A stretch of 64,000 bases of DNA from Maniola hyperantus (taxonomy: Eukaryota; Arthropoda; Insecta; Lepidoptera; Nymphalidae), in assembly GCF_902806685.2 (NCBI RefSeq), contig NC_048555.1:9796001-9860000 (forward strand), given 5' to 3'. Below, in pieces: positions 54,413 through 64,000 of the stretch. The notes below the pieces were generated by a model. That model worked only from the letters and a program-made list of their open reading frames with translations, ran no database searches and was not told where the DNA came from. The stretch's first letter is position 1. Each line of letters starts with the position of its first letter. Made by a program: the position numbers and the translations under genes.

Positions 54413-55189
54413 TTGCTTATATTTATTATAATAGACCAAATAATGTGCGCTGATTTACGGTGATGATTTAAGTCAATTTAAATCAGAGAGTTCACGCAAG
54501 TATTATTAAAAACTGAACAAAGTTTCAACGCAATATAGAGACAGACGACAATCATTTATTTTTATTTATGAAAGATGACTTATTACTTACTCCTTCAAAT
54601 AGTATAGATATATGTAGTGAATTCAAAATAACCACGTAAATATAATTTAGACAGCTGTTTTAGCAAATATTAAATCTTAAAACCCCTAGATACTAACAAA
54701 TCGTAGAAATTAACTGAATCAATAGATGAAAATTCATTATTCTATGAAATATTAATATAACAATTGTCAATCGAAGGCTGGATAAAGTTGTTGTTTGCAC
54801 TTTCATGAAAAACCCTAGGATTTTTATCATAATATGGATTATGACAAAATTAAAACTCAATTTAATATGTATATAATAACTTGCTGATCTGCCCCGGCTT
54901 CGCTCGGGTGGAGTTTAGAAAATTGAGGGGGAGGTTGAATTAAATTTTTCCCTCCGTAAGAACCATGAAAAACTGAATTTTATTTTATAATATAATTCGG
55001 GTTTTGATAAAAATAAAATTAAATAGATATAACATAGAATTTGTACCAATGTAATTATTAGTCAGTCTACTAACGCTGCTATATTTTGTAATTAGTTTAA
55101 CTTACAAGTAAGGGCTTGGGCAAACACAAAGCGCGTCCAAGCCCTTATTTAATTTATTGGCGTTTTCAACTTTTTTTTTATTTCCACAG
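54413..55189. other. Unassigned intron sequence up to the splice acceptor
   Basis: A K-like head lies near 54883-54915 (TTGCTGATCTGCCCCGGCTT). The stretch ends with ACTTTTTTTTTATTTCCACAG, a strong polypyrimidine tract and AG at 55188-55189. Confidence 0.6.
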
Positions 55190-55308
55190 CCGATGAAAAC
55201 GGATCGATATCGGAGACGATACCGGACCGGCCCGTCGAGCTGAAGAACTTCCCCAAGCTCTGCGAACAAAGGCGGAAATTCCCTGTCCTGTACAAGCTAG
55301 AATTTCAG
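55190..55308 (+). CDS. Second supported coding exon of the unrecognised gene
   Basis: 119 bases bounded by the strong acceptor at 55189 and a consensus donor (CAG then GTAAGG at 55309). It enters in phase 1 and leaves in phase 0. Translation from the first full codon: DENGSISETIPDRPVELKNF, then PKLCEQRRKFPVLYKLEFQ, with no stop. Codon choice favours C/G in third positions, unlike the flanking DNA. Joined to the first exon the sequence reads ...GLISFADENG... or, with the microexon, ...GLISFDRVTFRPETDENG... The downstream exons lie outside the window. I do not recognise the family. An 'RPV-L--F' segment can precede catalytic domains in receptor tyrosine phosphatases, but that is only a loose recollection. 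Confidence 0.75.
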
Positions 55309-55365
55309 GTAAGGAGCAAGGTAATACGAACACTTTTTGAATATCCGTTGTTTAATTTTAAATCA

Positions 55366-55490
55366 TTATCACCATTATCAACCGATAGACGTCCACAGCT
55401 GAACATAGGTCTATTGTAGGGACTTCCACACGCCACGGTCTTACGCCGCCTGATTCCAACGGCTCCCTGCGACTCGTTTGATGTCATCTA
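55366..55490 (-). mobile_element. RTE-like LINE 3' end (family R), short, reversed
   Basis: TCAACCGATAGACGTCCACA, then CCACACGCCACGGTCTTACG. Truncated soon after the GACTCGTTTGATGTCATC block. Confidence 0.7.
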
Positions 55491-55669
55491 TCCCTACTCA
55501 TAGTGTCCTATGCATCCAACTTTTTAGAAACATTAAATAGTTTTTCACTAAAATTCCTACGTTTTTGGCGATAACTCAAAAATATTTTTTTGCGGTCAAC
55601 GGGTTTTTAGATAGGTACCTATAGGATAGCAGTTCTGTTCATCGTCTACGGCTGTAAGAACCCTATTTT

Positions 55670-55790
55670 TTTTTATTTAGATACAAGTAATCCCTTGACT
55701 GCAATCTCACCTGATGGTAAGTGACAATCCAGTCTAAGATGGAAGCCGTGCTGCCACGCGATTTAGCGTTCCGGTTCGATGCCGTGTAGA
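55670..55790 (-). repeat. SINE S2 3' part, reversed
   Basis: TATTTAGATACAAGTAATCC, then TCCAGTCTAAGATGGAAGCC and GTTCCGGTTCGATGCCGTGT. An internal piece is missing compared with the 27.9-kb copy. Confidence 0.75.
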
Positions 55791-55812
55791 AAAGAAACCG
55801 GGTTTCACAAAA

Positions 55813-56195
55813 AACCGGCCAAGTGCGAGTCAGACTCACGCACCAAGGGTTCCGTACAGTCTTATTTTTGTGACATTTTGCACGATAAATCCAAAACTAT
55901 AATAAATAACCAACCAACCACTTAGTATAGTAATAGTATTGAAAGTTGAAAATACTAATTATTTGTTTATGAACACATTTTTTTTTATTTTTTTTTTATA
56001 TAATCACAAATTCACGGTTTTCGGATTTATTCCTTTACTTGTGCTGTAAGACCTACCTACCAAATTTCATGATTCTAGGTCAACGGGAAGTACCATATAG
56101 GTTTTCTTGACAGACACGACGGACAGACAGACATACAATGAAGATCCTATAAGGGTTCCTTTTTTCCTTTTGAGGTACAGAACTCTAAAAACTGC
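55813..56195 (+). repeat. Family C repeat, near full length
   Basis: CCGGCCAAGTGCGAGTCAGA, then TTTCATGATTCTAGGTCAAC and TTTTGAGGTACAGAACTC. Confidence 0.8.
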
Positions 56196-56814
56196 CATAG
56201 GTGCCCCTTCCAGGTTAGCCCGCTTCCACCCCATCTTCCACCATTGTATTGATTTCATTTGTAAAGCTTTACTTAATGTTTAACATGTTTAAATTTAGTA
56301 GAGTAGCATTTTAGTCATGATCTGTGGTCATGATTAATACTCCTCCCGTTTCAATTTAAAATGATGGATAGTATCCGTGCCAGAACACACTTATTTTGCG
56401 AGCGTCCTCACTTATTAAAAAATCTCGTGCATCGAAGCATACAAGAGTTTCGCTCAGATATTATGTTTACCGAGAAAACAGCATGATTAAATGAAAAATA
56501 TTTCCTGCAAACGAAAATTGCGACTTCCTTGGGCTATGGTGAGCACTGTGATCTTATTGTACGAGATCTCGTCCCGTTTTCGTTTTCCGACAGAGCACTT
56601 TGTAATAGGGAAGATGACTATATTAGTCAAATTAGTGACTTTTTATCCCGCTTAGAATGGGAGCTTGTAATGAAATACACAAATACACAGATGTGTGATG
56701 TCATACACATATGACGTAATTTGACATACCTACTTTAAAATGGTTATCAAACTTAAAACTAGCTGCAAATGTAGATTTTATGAATTTTGAAGACCCTGTA
56801 CTTATTTACTAAAC
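56196..56814. other. Unassigned intron sequence
   Basis: Nothing recognised up to the TA that flanks the Sailor element. Small open frames lack supporting features. Confidence 0.4.
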
Positions 56815-56816
56815 TA

Positions 56817-58980
56817 GCGGCACGCTATGATGGCCGGTTTGACGTTTGTCCGCTCATGAAGTTCCGTATTAATTGATAACGACTTTGAAGGAAATAATTG
56901 TATTACTTTATTGACGATAGTGATGTGCAGAGATTCATAAATTTTATCGAATGTAGTTTTAGGTTTAGGACTCAAAATTTATTTATTAAATTGATTTCTT
57001 AAATGTATACAAGTGTAGAAAAATCAGTTTGCACCATTTAAGGGGTGAATGTACTTGTGAATATGAACAATTTTCACTATGTGGACAAACCTCTGAAATC
57101 GCAAAAAAATATCAATAAATTTTTAAAAATGGAATCTAATACGATCGTCACATAGGATCGCTGGCTAGCACAACTACTACCTCCGGCAAACTCGCGTCAA
57201 TGCTCAATGCAAAACAAAGCAGTTTCGAATTGACGTTGCTTCGAAAAGTATAAACTGTCAGTGCAATGCGATTGTGATATAGTTTTGACCTGGCTTTGGA
57301 TTTCAAATATTGATACTGCATTACTGTTGACCCTTGCTCGTTAATTTGGACTCTGTTCAAGCCCTTTGTTGTGGATTTCGTCGATATGACCGAACGTACG
57401 CAGAGAACTGTTCTAAATAGTCAGACACGTGAGTTCCTAATACGCCTTCGTAACTATTTCGATCGTGAAGCTCAAAATGGAGGGCCAATTTTACCTATAA
57501 CGTCAGTGGTTGAACGCGTAGCTGATGCGCTTAATATTGGACAACGAACTGTTAGACGGATAACTAAAAAAAAATATGGCGAGACTGGCACAGAAGAAAA
57601 TAAACTTCACACACCAAAAAAGAGAAAACGAGCAAAACCAGTCGTAGGCATCGATAGCTTTGATGCCGATGCTATCCGAAGACATGTTTACGGCTACTAT
57701 TTACAGAAGGAGTATCCAACAAGAAAAAAGTTGGTGCATTCACTGAAGGAAGCTGGATTATTCTTCGGTGGGGAAAGTTCTTTAACGAAGATTTTGAAGA
57801 CCATTGGATTTCGATACAAAAAATGTAACAAACGCAAAATATTGATGGAAAGATTTGATATAGCGATGGCAAGGTATACTTTTTTACGGCAAGTGAAAGA
57901 AATCAAAAATTGGCAAAATGTTGTGTTCTTGGATGAAACATGGCTTAATGCTAACCATACTGTAGGCCGTTCTTGGAACGATGACACAGCAGCATCTACT
58001 TCCAAAGTTCCTGTAGGAAAAGGATCGCGACTTATAATTTGTCACGCCGGAACCATCAACGGGTTTGTCGAAGGTTCTCTCATGGCTTTTGCGTCAAAAA
58101 CCACTGGAGACTATCATGAAGACATGAATGGAGAAAAGTTTACTGAATGGTTTACCTCAATGTTGTGTAGCCTCCCTGAACCATCTATTATAATTATGGA
58201 CAACGCCCCATACCACTCGATGCAAATTGACAAGCCACCTGCCCAATCCCAAAAGAAAGCTGATATCGTCGCATGGCTTCGTAAAAATGGCGTAGATGCA
58301 AACATGAATATGTTAAAAGCGGAATTAGTACGTCTTTTAAAAGAAAACAAACCAACCAAGATCCGATACGTCATTGACGAAATAGCATTAGAACATGGGC
58401 ACAGAGTTATACGGTTACCGCCTTACCATTGTGAGTATAATGCGATTGAGTTGGTGTGGGCTCAAATTAAGGGATATGCTGCAAGACACAATACAGAACC
58501 CCCATTTACCACAAAAAAAATGCTAAAATTATTAGAAGAAGCTTGTGAACATGTGACTAAAGGAGACTGGGAAAAGGTTGTGAATAGAACTGTTAAATTA
58601 ATAAGGGAAGATTATGAAAGAGATGTGAAAATAGATAATATTATAGAAAACGAACATATAATTATTAATGTATGTGATGATAGCAGTGACGACAGTGAAA
58701 ATAGTAGTATGGACGAATCTGATTAATTATGGCCTTTTGTGGCACCTTTTTCGGTATCTTTTGTATTCATATGTTTCTTGTGTGCATATAAAGTATGTAT
58801 ATTCATTTTCGTTCAAATATTCAGTTCGTTCAAATAAATTAAATAAACATATACATTTTTGTTTTATTAAACCTATTTAATCAGGTACAAAAACAAAACT
58901 TAATTGTTTTTTGTTCGAGAATAAATTGACATTCCACATCACTATTGTAATGTGTCAAACCGGCCATCATAGCGTGCCGC
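56817..58980 (+). mobile_element. Complete Sailor (DD82E) DNA transposon
   Basis: 2164 bp bounded by TA (56815-56816 and 58981-58982), the target duplication of IS630-Tc1-mariner elements. Terminal inverted repeats 56817-56843 and 58954-58980 are perfect over 27 bp and start GCGGCACGCTATGATGGCCG. If the CTA/TAG flank is counted the symmetry reaches about 30 bp. One intact transposase frame fills the middle. A 0.5-kb leader and a short trailer with an AATAAA (about 58833) flank it. The perfect ends and open frame suggest recent arrival. I infer potential activity. Confidence 0.92.
57386..58726 (+). CDS. Sailor-type DDE transposase
   Basis: 446 residues, starting at the first in-frame ATG (57386). 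The upstream GTG at 57371 is not a eukaryotic start. Residues about 40-62 form a helix-turn-helix-like segment (VERVADALNIGQRTVRRITK). 78-85 (KKRKRAKP) is a likely nuclear localisation signal. The DDE_3-type catalytic domain has FLDETW (D183), IIMDNAPYH (D272) and YNAIELVW (E355). 82 residues separate D272 and E355, the DD82E signature. The linker within this gap includes VAWLRKNGVDAN. The C-terminal tail is acidic (DDSSDDSENSSMDESD). It would bind the 27-bp ends and perform cut-and-paste transposition into TA. No stop or frameshift is seen. Confidence 0.9.
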   Translation: MTERTQRTVLNSQTREFLIRLRNYFDREAQNGGPILPITSVVERVADALNIGQRTVRRITKKKYGETGTEENKLHTPKKRKRAKPVVGIDSFDADAIRRHVYGYYLQKEYPTRKKLVHSLKEAGLFFGGESSLTKILKTIGFRYKKCNKRKILMERFDIAMARYTFLRQVKEIKNWQNVVFLDETWLNANHTVGRSWNDDTAASTSKVPVGKGSRLIICHAGTINGFVEGSLMAFASKTTGDYHEDMNGEKFTEWFTSMLCSLPEPSIIIMDNAPYHSMQIDKPPAQSQKKADIVAWLRKNGVDANMNMLKAELVRLLKENKPTKIRYVIDEIALEHGHRVIRLPPYHCEYNAIELVWAQIKGYAARHNTEPPFTTKKMLKLLEEACEHVTKGDWEKVVNRTVKLIREDYERDVKIDNIIENEHIIINVCDDSSDDSENSSMDESD

Positions 58981-58982
58981 TA

Positions 58983-60018
58983 GTGTAATTACTAAGAAAT
59001 AATATATTTTTGATCTAGGCATCATCCCTATTCTTATTTTATCTTTGACCTACTGGTGGGTGACTTCGACCGAGAGTTGTTAACACCCTACCGACGTGCC
59101 ACAAAGTGATATATTTTTCAAATATAAATATCAAATATTTAGGAACCGATGGGATTTGTACCCACATTATATATCTGAGTATCTCTTGGCCACGATTCAT
59201 GTCATTTAATTTAAATTTAATAAAAAATAAAAAATAAAAAACTTGTGACATTTATATATAAGTATATTTCTTCACGAAAGATATAAAGATAACTTGCATC
59301 TAAATTATGAAGACGGGTATCTCTATGTTACTTTTTAGCCGGGAAATTCAAACAGTTCTTACAACACTTTTCATCATCACGATTATCATAACTTTAATTC
59401 TATTATGAAAATCCATCATAAGTATAAAAATTATCTAATTCTTAGCTTATTTAAGTGTGTAAAGCTATAGGTTTTCCTTAAACAATAAAACTTCACACTA
59501 GTAAGATACGGCACCTAAACAGCTAGTTGATAGCTTAAAGGACCGCTCAAATAATGAATTCTTATTTTTCATTTGCATTAAATAAAGCTTCTGACCGATT
59601 AGTGCAGCCTTATTCCTGTTTATTTCGTTACTGGGACGAGATTTTCAGCTTTATTAGTCTTGGCAAGGAAATGGTATTGGTAGAGCTCTCACTCGTATTT
59701 TCACTTTTATGGGATCCGTTACTTGGAATTTAGAATTGAGTTTGTGTATTTGGCAAATTCTAGACGGATAGAAAGTATGGGCGAATAAGTGTCCCAGTGT
59801 GTTTATGGTGGCGATATTTTGTATAGTTTGGGGCCAACGAATGCCAACTTGTCCAATGTCAACTGAATTGGGGCACTATTTTTATAGATTTGTTAGAAAG
59901 GTGACAAAAAGCCGATGGGTTCCCAACGAGTCACACTCAAACGTGTCACACTGTGACTCGTTGGGAATTCATCGAAATTTTTCTCCCATGGAGTTACACT
60001 GTTACTAGTTGCAACTTT
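58983..60018. other. Unassigned intron sequence with a hairpin
   Basis: At 59913-59974, arms of 23 bases (TTCCCAACGAGTCACA core) pair with two mismatches around a 16-base loop. No exon recognised. Confidence 0.5.
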
Positions 60019-60415
60019 TTTAGGGTTCCGTACCTCAAAAGGAAAAACGGAACCCTTATAGGATCACTTTGTTGTCTGTCCGTCTGTCTGTCAAGAAACC
60101 TACAGGGTACTTCCCGTTAAAGAAATCCCCTAGAATCATGAAATGTGGTAGGTAGGTGGGTCTTATAGCTGGTATTAGGGGGGAAATCTGAAAACCGTGA
60201 ATTTGTGGTTATATCACACAAAAAAAAATTGTGGTCATGAACTAATAATTAGCATTTTCATATTTCTAAGTAAGATAACTATATCAAGTGGGGTATCATA
60301 TTATGAAAGGTCTTCACCTGTGCATTCTAAAACAGATTTTGATTTATTTTTATGCATCATAGTTTCTGAGTTATCATGCAAAATGTCGAAAAAATACGAC
60401 TGAATTACGGAACCT
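60019..60415 (-). repeat. Family C repeat, reversed
   Basis: TAGGGTTCCGTACCTCAAAA, then GTTGTCTGTCCGTCTGTCTG, CTAGAATCATGAAATGTGGT and ATGCAAAATGTCGAAAAAAT. Confidence 0.8.
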
Positions 60416-60464
60416 TCGAATGCTTCGGTTAGGTTAGTTACCTAATACCTTATTCTTATAAGTA

Positions 60465-60620
60465 CAGTGCGACAAGGCTCTCTTGGCACTTGAATGACAG
60501 TGACAGGGGGGCGCTGTTGGAGAACAAAGGCTTAGAATATTCAAACAAGAACAAAGGGGGCACTTGACGGCAACGTTAGTTCCGATTTTCGCCACGCGCC
60601 AAGATAGCCTTGTCGCACTG
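60465..60620. mobile_element. 156-bp MITE with TA target duplication
   Basis: TA at 60463-60464 and 60621-60622. Ends CAGTGCGACAAGGCTCTCTT and the complement of CAGTGCGACAAGGCTATCTT. The arms are about 23 bp, and the interior is GC-richer and non-coding. The CAGT...ACTG ends and TA duplication fit Tc1/mariner-derived MITEs, but differ from the Sailor ends. Confidence 0.85.
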
Positions 60621-60835
60621 TAAGTATTAATATCTACATTTTAGCTTCCATTGTTCAGAAAAACGTCTAATTAATATTCCAAGCAGATCCGTCTTCAAGA
60701 ACATCGGCTTTATTTAATAACACCGACGTCGGCTAAAAGAAGTTATAAGCTTTTTAATATTGTCCCAGTAAGTGCGAAGCGGTAGACTTGCCCCGGCTTA
60801 GCCCGCTAAGCTTTAAGCTGGAGGTTGACTTCTAA

Positions 60836-61043
60836 CATCATCATCATCATCATCATCATCAACCGATAGACATCCACTGCTGAACATAGGTCTCTTGTAG
60901 GGACTTCCACACGCCACGGTCTTGCGCCGCTTGAATCCAGCGTCTCCCTGCGACTTGTCTGATGTCGTCCATCCACCTAGTGGTCTTCCAACGCTGCGTC
61001 TTCCGATGCGAGGTCGCCATTTCAGCACCTTAAGATCCCTTGA
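60836..61043 (-). mobile_element. RTE-like LINE 3' end (family R), reversed
   Basis: Eight CAT units, then CAACCGATAGACATCCACTG, ACACGCCACGGTCTTGCGCC and TGCGTCTTCCGATGCGAGG. Confidence 0.75.
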
Positions 61044-61963
61044 GATTTGTAACAGTTTGGTGTAATGTATCAAGTTTTTGTAACTCAAACCGAAGACTAA
61101 CATGTAACGTCAGTTTGTGATACGTATCATTCGCGGCGAGTGTCGCGTCACTCAAGACGCGTGCTCCACACTGACACGACTGGGGTTTTCGCGAATTCCC
61201 TTTGACTGTTACATTACAATTTACAAGTCAGTGCAGGTCTGCCATTTTGAGTGAAAATGGAGCACTTAGAGCACACACACGAATGCTACATTACAAACAA
61301 AAGGTACAAGTCAATCTCCAGCTTTAGGTATTCTGTTTAATATTCTGTCGTCTAACTTAGCTTTTTACGACCTGTTCAATAAAAACGTATTTTTGCTCTA
61401 AATAATATAAAACGGTCGCGAATCGCGATCCACGTTTGTCTGTGTATTCGCTTATAAGTTCTAAACTTCTTGTTAGATATCAATGACATTTTCAATAAAA
61501 TATAACCCAACCCTTGCGAACTTGAATGAATTGCGAACTTGTGCGTCCGTCTGTCAGAGCCTTACCTATAACTTTTGAATTCCTGAACGTAATTACCTAC
61601 CTCAAATTTAAATATAATATTTAAACTGATAGCTTTCAGCCGAAATTGTATAAAAAAAATCTTTACTTCAAGGGGAGGAAAAAAATATAAAATCTTTACT
61701 TCATAGAAGCGAATGTGAAGTAATATATTTTTCTAGCGTTACAAAAGAAGATTTTGAGCAGAGTATAATTTATTTATTTTAAATTTCCCCTGAAAATTGA
61801 CGAAATGGGGGGCTTTCAAAGTGGAGATTGAATTCGATGCTAAATGTCAAAAACGGCTGCATATTAGAAACTGAAACTTGTGCATAATTTCAGTTATATC
61901 CTGTACTTGAACAACAAATACTAAAATTAGGCAAATATTATAAAGAAACTAAACTATTTCATT
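61044..61963. other. Unassigned intron sequence
   Basis: 61130-61270 is richer in CG (GCGGCGAGTGTCGCGTCACT) but has no exon-like frame. A weak duplication of ATAAAATCTTTACTTCA occurs near 61660-61705. Confidence 0.4.
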
Positions 61964-62035
61964 TTTGATGGGCATCAGTATTTTTAACTTTACAATACTA
62001 TTATTGTAAAGTTAAAAATACTGATGCCCATCAAA
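61964..62035. repeat. Perfect hairpin, 34-bp arms, loop CTAT
   Basis: Left arm 61964-61997 starts TTTGATGGGCATCAGTATTT. The right arm 62002-62035 is its exact complement. Confidence 0.95.
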
Positions 62036-62080
62036 TTCCACAATTCCAGCGTCGTCTATACGACGCTGGAATTGTGGAAT
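62035..62080. repeat. Second perfect hairpin, 21-bp arms, loop CTAT
   Basis: Left arm 62035-62055 (ATTCCACAATTCCAGCGTCG...), right arm 62060-62080 exact complement. It shares its first base with the end of the previous hairpin and has the same loop. Confidence 0.95.
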
Positions 62081-62663
62081 ACCGCGAGGTCTCATTTCGG
62101 GGTGAACCATTAGTATATAGGTAGGTACCTACAAATTTCACAGATAACCTCCACGACTACTAACTTTTGCTGAAGTTAGAAGGTTAAAGTAATTCGAAGC
62201 CTTATACACGACAACAGTCACGAACATAAGCTAGGAAATAAGGAAAAACAAAACGCGAAAATCGTAAAAATATTCCCACCAAAAATACAAAACAACGCGG
62301 TTGTCGGGCATAAAAAATGTTATTCGGTGTCGTAAAACATGAAATGCTCTCTAACTGACATATCGTGCTACGCTAGTGGTACATTTACTCATATTATACG
62401 ACTACATTATGCCTTTTTAATGGAGTTGGTGCCTAATATATCAGCTTCATATATATAATGGTGCATTCACACTACCAATACAAAATACAAATACGCAGGC
62501 AGGCATGCGCACAAATCAAGATTGTTGTTCCTTGTATATATTATGTACACATACGGCTTGTTGTATAGAAGCAGACGTTACCTTGCGGAAGTCCATGATA
62601 TACGGTGAACCAAAAGCTTAATTTGCTATAATCCGCTGAAACAGGTCGAATCTATATTGGTAT
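62081..62663. other. Unassigned intron sequence
   Basis: No feature recognised. Confidence 0.35.
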
Positions 62664-62928
62664 AATCGGGGGTTCGATCCTGGGCACGCACCTCTAACTT
62701 TTTAGAGTTATGTGCGTTTTAATTAATTAAATATCACTTGCTTTAACGGTGAAGGAAAACATCGTGAGGAAACCTGCATGCCTGAGAGTTCTCCATAATG
62801 TTCTCAAAGGCGTGTGAAGTCTACCAATCCGCACATGGCCAGCGTGGTAGACTATGGCCAAAACCCCTTCTCACTCTGAGAGGAGACCCGTGCTCTGATG
62901 AGGTTGATCATGATGATAAATGAGCTGA
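62664..62928 (+). repeat. SINE S1, head 5' end missing
   Basis: TAATCGGGGGTTCGATCCTG (B box), TCACTTGCTTTAACGGTGAA, CCTGAGAGTTCTCCATAATG, then AGGAGACCCGTGCTCTGATG and a trinucleotide tail. Body nearly intact. Confidence 0.85.
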
Positions 62929-62981
62929 AGGAGGTCGTATTTGCTATTTCTCATAATGTGGCTGAAGTACTACACAACCTT

Positions 62982-63732
62982 AACCACAGACCAAAATGTA
63001 TGTTAACAAAAAGTACCTAATCCTAAACATTAATTACGTCTGAAGAGAAACAATTTTAATTTAACAAACCATTCTCAAACACTCTAATTGTTTGTCCAAC
63101 CCTTATTTTAAAAGAATGTTTGAGTTTGAACATCCAGTTTCAGAGCCACACCAGCTTTTTCAAAGTACAGACAATTATTTTAACACTTTAATTAAATAAT
63201 TACAACTAAAATAACGTTTTAGAAACCTTGTAAATAAATTAAATGCTTTGCATGTATTATTTGAAGATAGAATTTGAATATTTTTACACTACTGAGCTCG
63301 TGTAGGTTTAGAATACCCATATAGACCAAATTAAGCCGATTACTAATTCCATGATCTTCCTTCTCTACAACTAATTCTACACGCAAACGCACGCTTTCAG
63401 CTTGGCTCACGCTCTGGCACCCCTCGCGCTTGTATGTATCCAATCCTTTACGACTGCAATAATGTTTTCACAACCACAGACCAAATTTATGTTAACAAAA
63501 AGTACCTAATCCTAAACATTTTCGTCTGAAGAGAAACAATTTTAATAATTTAACAAACCGTTCTCAAACACTCTAATCGTTTGTCCAACCCTTATTTGTA
63601 AAAGAATGTTTGAGTTTGAACGACCAGTTTCAGCCAGCCTTTTCAAAGTGCAGACAATTATTTTAACACTTTAATTAAATAATTAGAACTAAAATAACGT
63701 TTCAGAAACATTCTAAATAAATTAAATGCTTC
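62982..63732. repeat. Direct duplication of a 260-bp segment, 491-bp offset
   Basis: 62982-63248 and 63473-63732 share ACCACAGACCAAA, TATGTTAACAAAAAGTACCT, TTGTTTGTCCAACCC/TCGTTTGTCCAACCC and TTTAACACTTTAATTAAATA. They differ by scattered substitutions and short indels. A unique spacer of about 225 bp lies between. Confidence 0.9.
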
Positions 63733-63959
63733 AAATTTATTCGAGAATAAATTATAGTCGTTCTAACCTTTCTGCTGAAAAAGGTCACGTTACAAAGGTA
63801 TAGATAGAAAGGCCTATACCTGACCTATAGGTCTACTAGGGAATGATCATTCCAGGTGAAAAGCCTTTTCATATGTAACACTTGTTACCCTTTTTAACGT
63901 AGCCTACGAAGAATCACGAAGAAAATCTCATATAAAGTTGAAAATAAACCCGCTACATT

Positions 63960-64000
63960 TTTAGGGTTCCGTACCCGAAAAGTGCCAATGGATGGGACCC
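63960..64000 (-). repeat. Family C repeat running off the window, reversed
   Basis: TTAGGGTTCCGTACCCGAAA is the usual reversed end of C. Confidence 0.6.

Noticed and set aside
57371..57385. Extended N-terminus of the Sailor transposase from a GTG
   Set aside because: GTG is not a credible start in an animal nuclear gene. The ATG at 57386 is used instead.
57503..58374. Several reverse-strand frames across the transposase
   Set aside because: All are antisense shadows of the transposase coding sequence.

Overview
This is a stretch of animal nuclear DNA that is AT-rich, sparsely coding and packed with interspersed repeats. The repeat types point to a moth or butterfly (Lepidoptera): two tRNA-headed SINE families with conserved bodies, RTE-like and Jockey/CR1-like LINE tails, short repeats ending in GTCA or GTCT runs, a BEL/Pao LTR retrotransposon with a typical insect architecture, and many small fold-back MITEs. 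The lepidopteran assignment is inference from family resemblance. No bacterial-type gene, operon, CRISPR array or convincing free-standing tRNA gene is present.

The only host gene I can support lies on the + strand. A first coding exon (ATG at 26063, donor after 26258) is followed about 29 kb later by a second exon (55190-55308). Both junctions are phase 1, so the join stays open. A possible 24-nt microexon (48476-48499) lies between them. It has good splice sites, and its only open frame is the phase the flanking exons require. The 3' end of the gene lies beyond the window. I do not recognise the protein.

Two large mobile elements stand out. At 11739-17940 is a BEL/Pao retrotransposon with LTRs identical except for one T, a 5-bp TAATA target duplication and an open 1263-codon gag-pol frame. 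That frame has lost RNase H and most of the integrase core. It sits inside an older PIF/Harbinger-like MITE (arms 11589-11620 and 18225-18256, TTA duplication). At 56817-58980 is a complete DNA transposon with perfect 27-bp inverted ends, TA duplication and an intact 446-codon transposase. Its catalytic spacing is DD82E, the mark of the Sailor family of IS630-Tc1-mariner elements.

Repeat families named below: A = starts ACTAGCTTATGC, ends with GTCAGTCA then a short TTTTATATATTTAG tail. B = starts GATGATGCCCGCGACTTCG, ends CAGACAGACA then CTTTCGCATTTATAATA. B' = same head as B, but its tail carries the CACGTCGCAACGGTGCAACG segment. C = about 400 bp, starts CCAAGTGCGAGTCAGACTCG, ends TTTTGAGGTACGGAACC. 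D = CpG-rich fold-back with GCGACAGGTCGAGATGGCAA ends. E = about 240 bp, contains CGCGCGTTTTGACGTTTGAT. G = sequence ending in a TATTC pentamer run. H = Jockey/CR1-like LINE 3' end. K = B-like head with AATGTAGCTTTCTANTGGTG. R = RTE-like LINE 3' end with a CAT/ATG trinucleotide tail. S1 = tRNA-headed SINE with TAGCCTAGTGGTTAAGACG. S2 = tRNA-headed SINE with CCTGGCGTAGTGGTAAGCGC.

Layout: 1-11.6 kb is repeats and unassigned DNA. 11.6-18.3 kb is the nested MITE/BEL locus. 18.3-25.8 kb is repeats with local duplications. 25.8-26.3 kb is the first coding exon. 26.3-55.2 kb is the large intron, filled with SINEs, LINE tails and MITEs plus the possible microexon. 55.2-55.3 kb is the second exon. 55.3-64 kb is the next intron, holding the Sailor element, MITEs, two adjacent perfect hairpins and a 260-bp tandem duplication.
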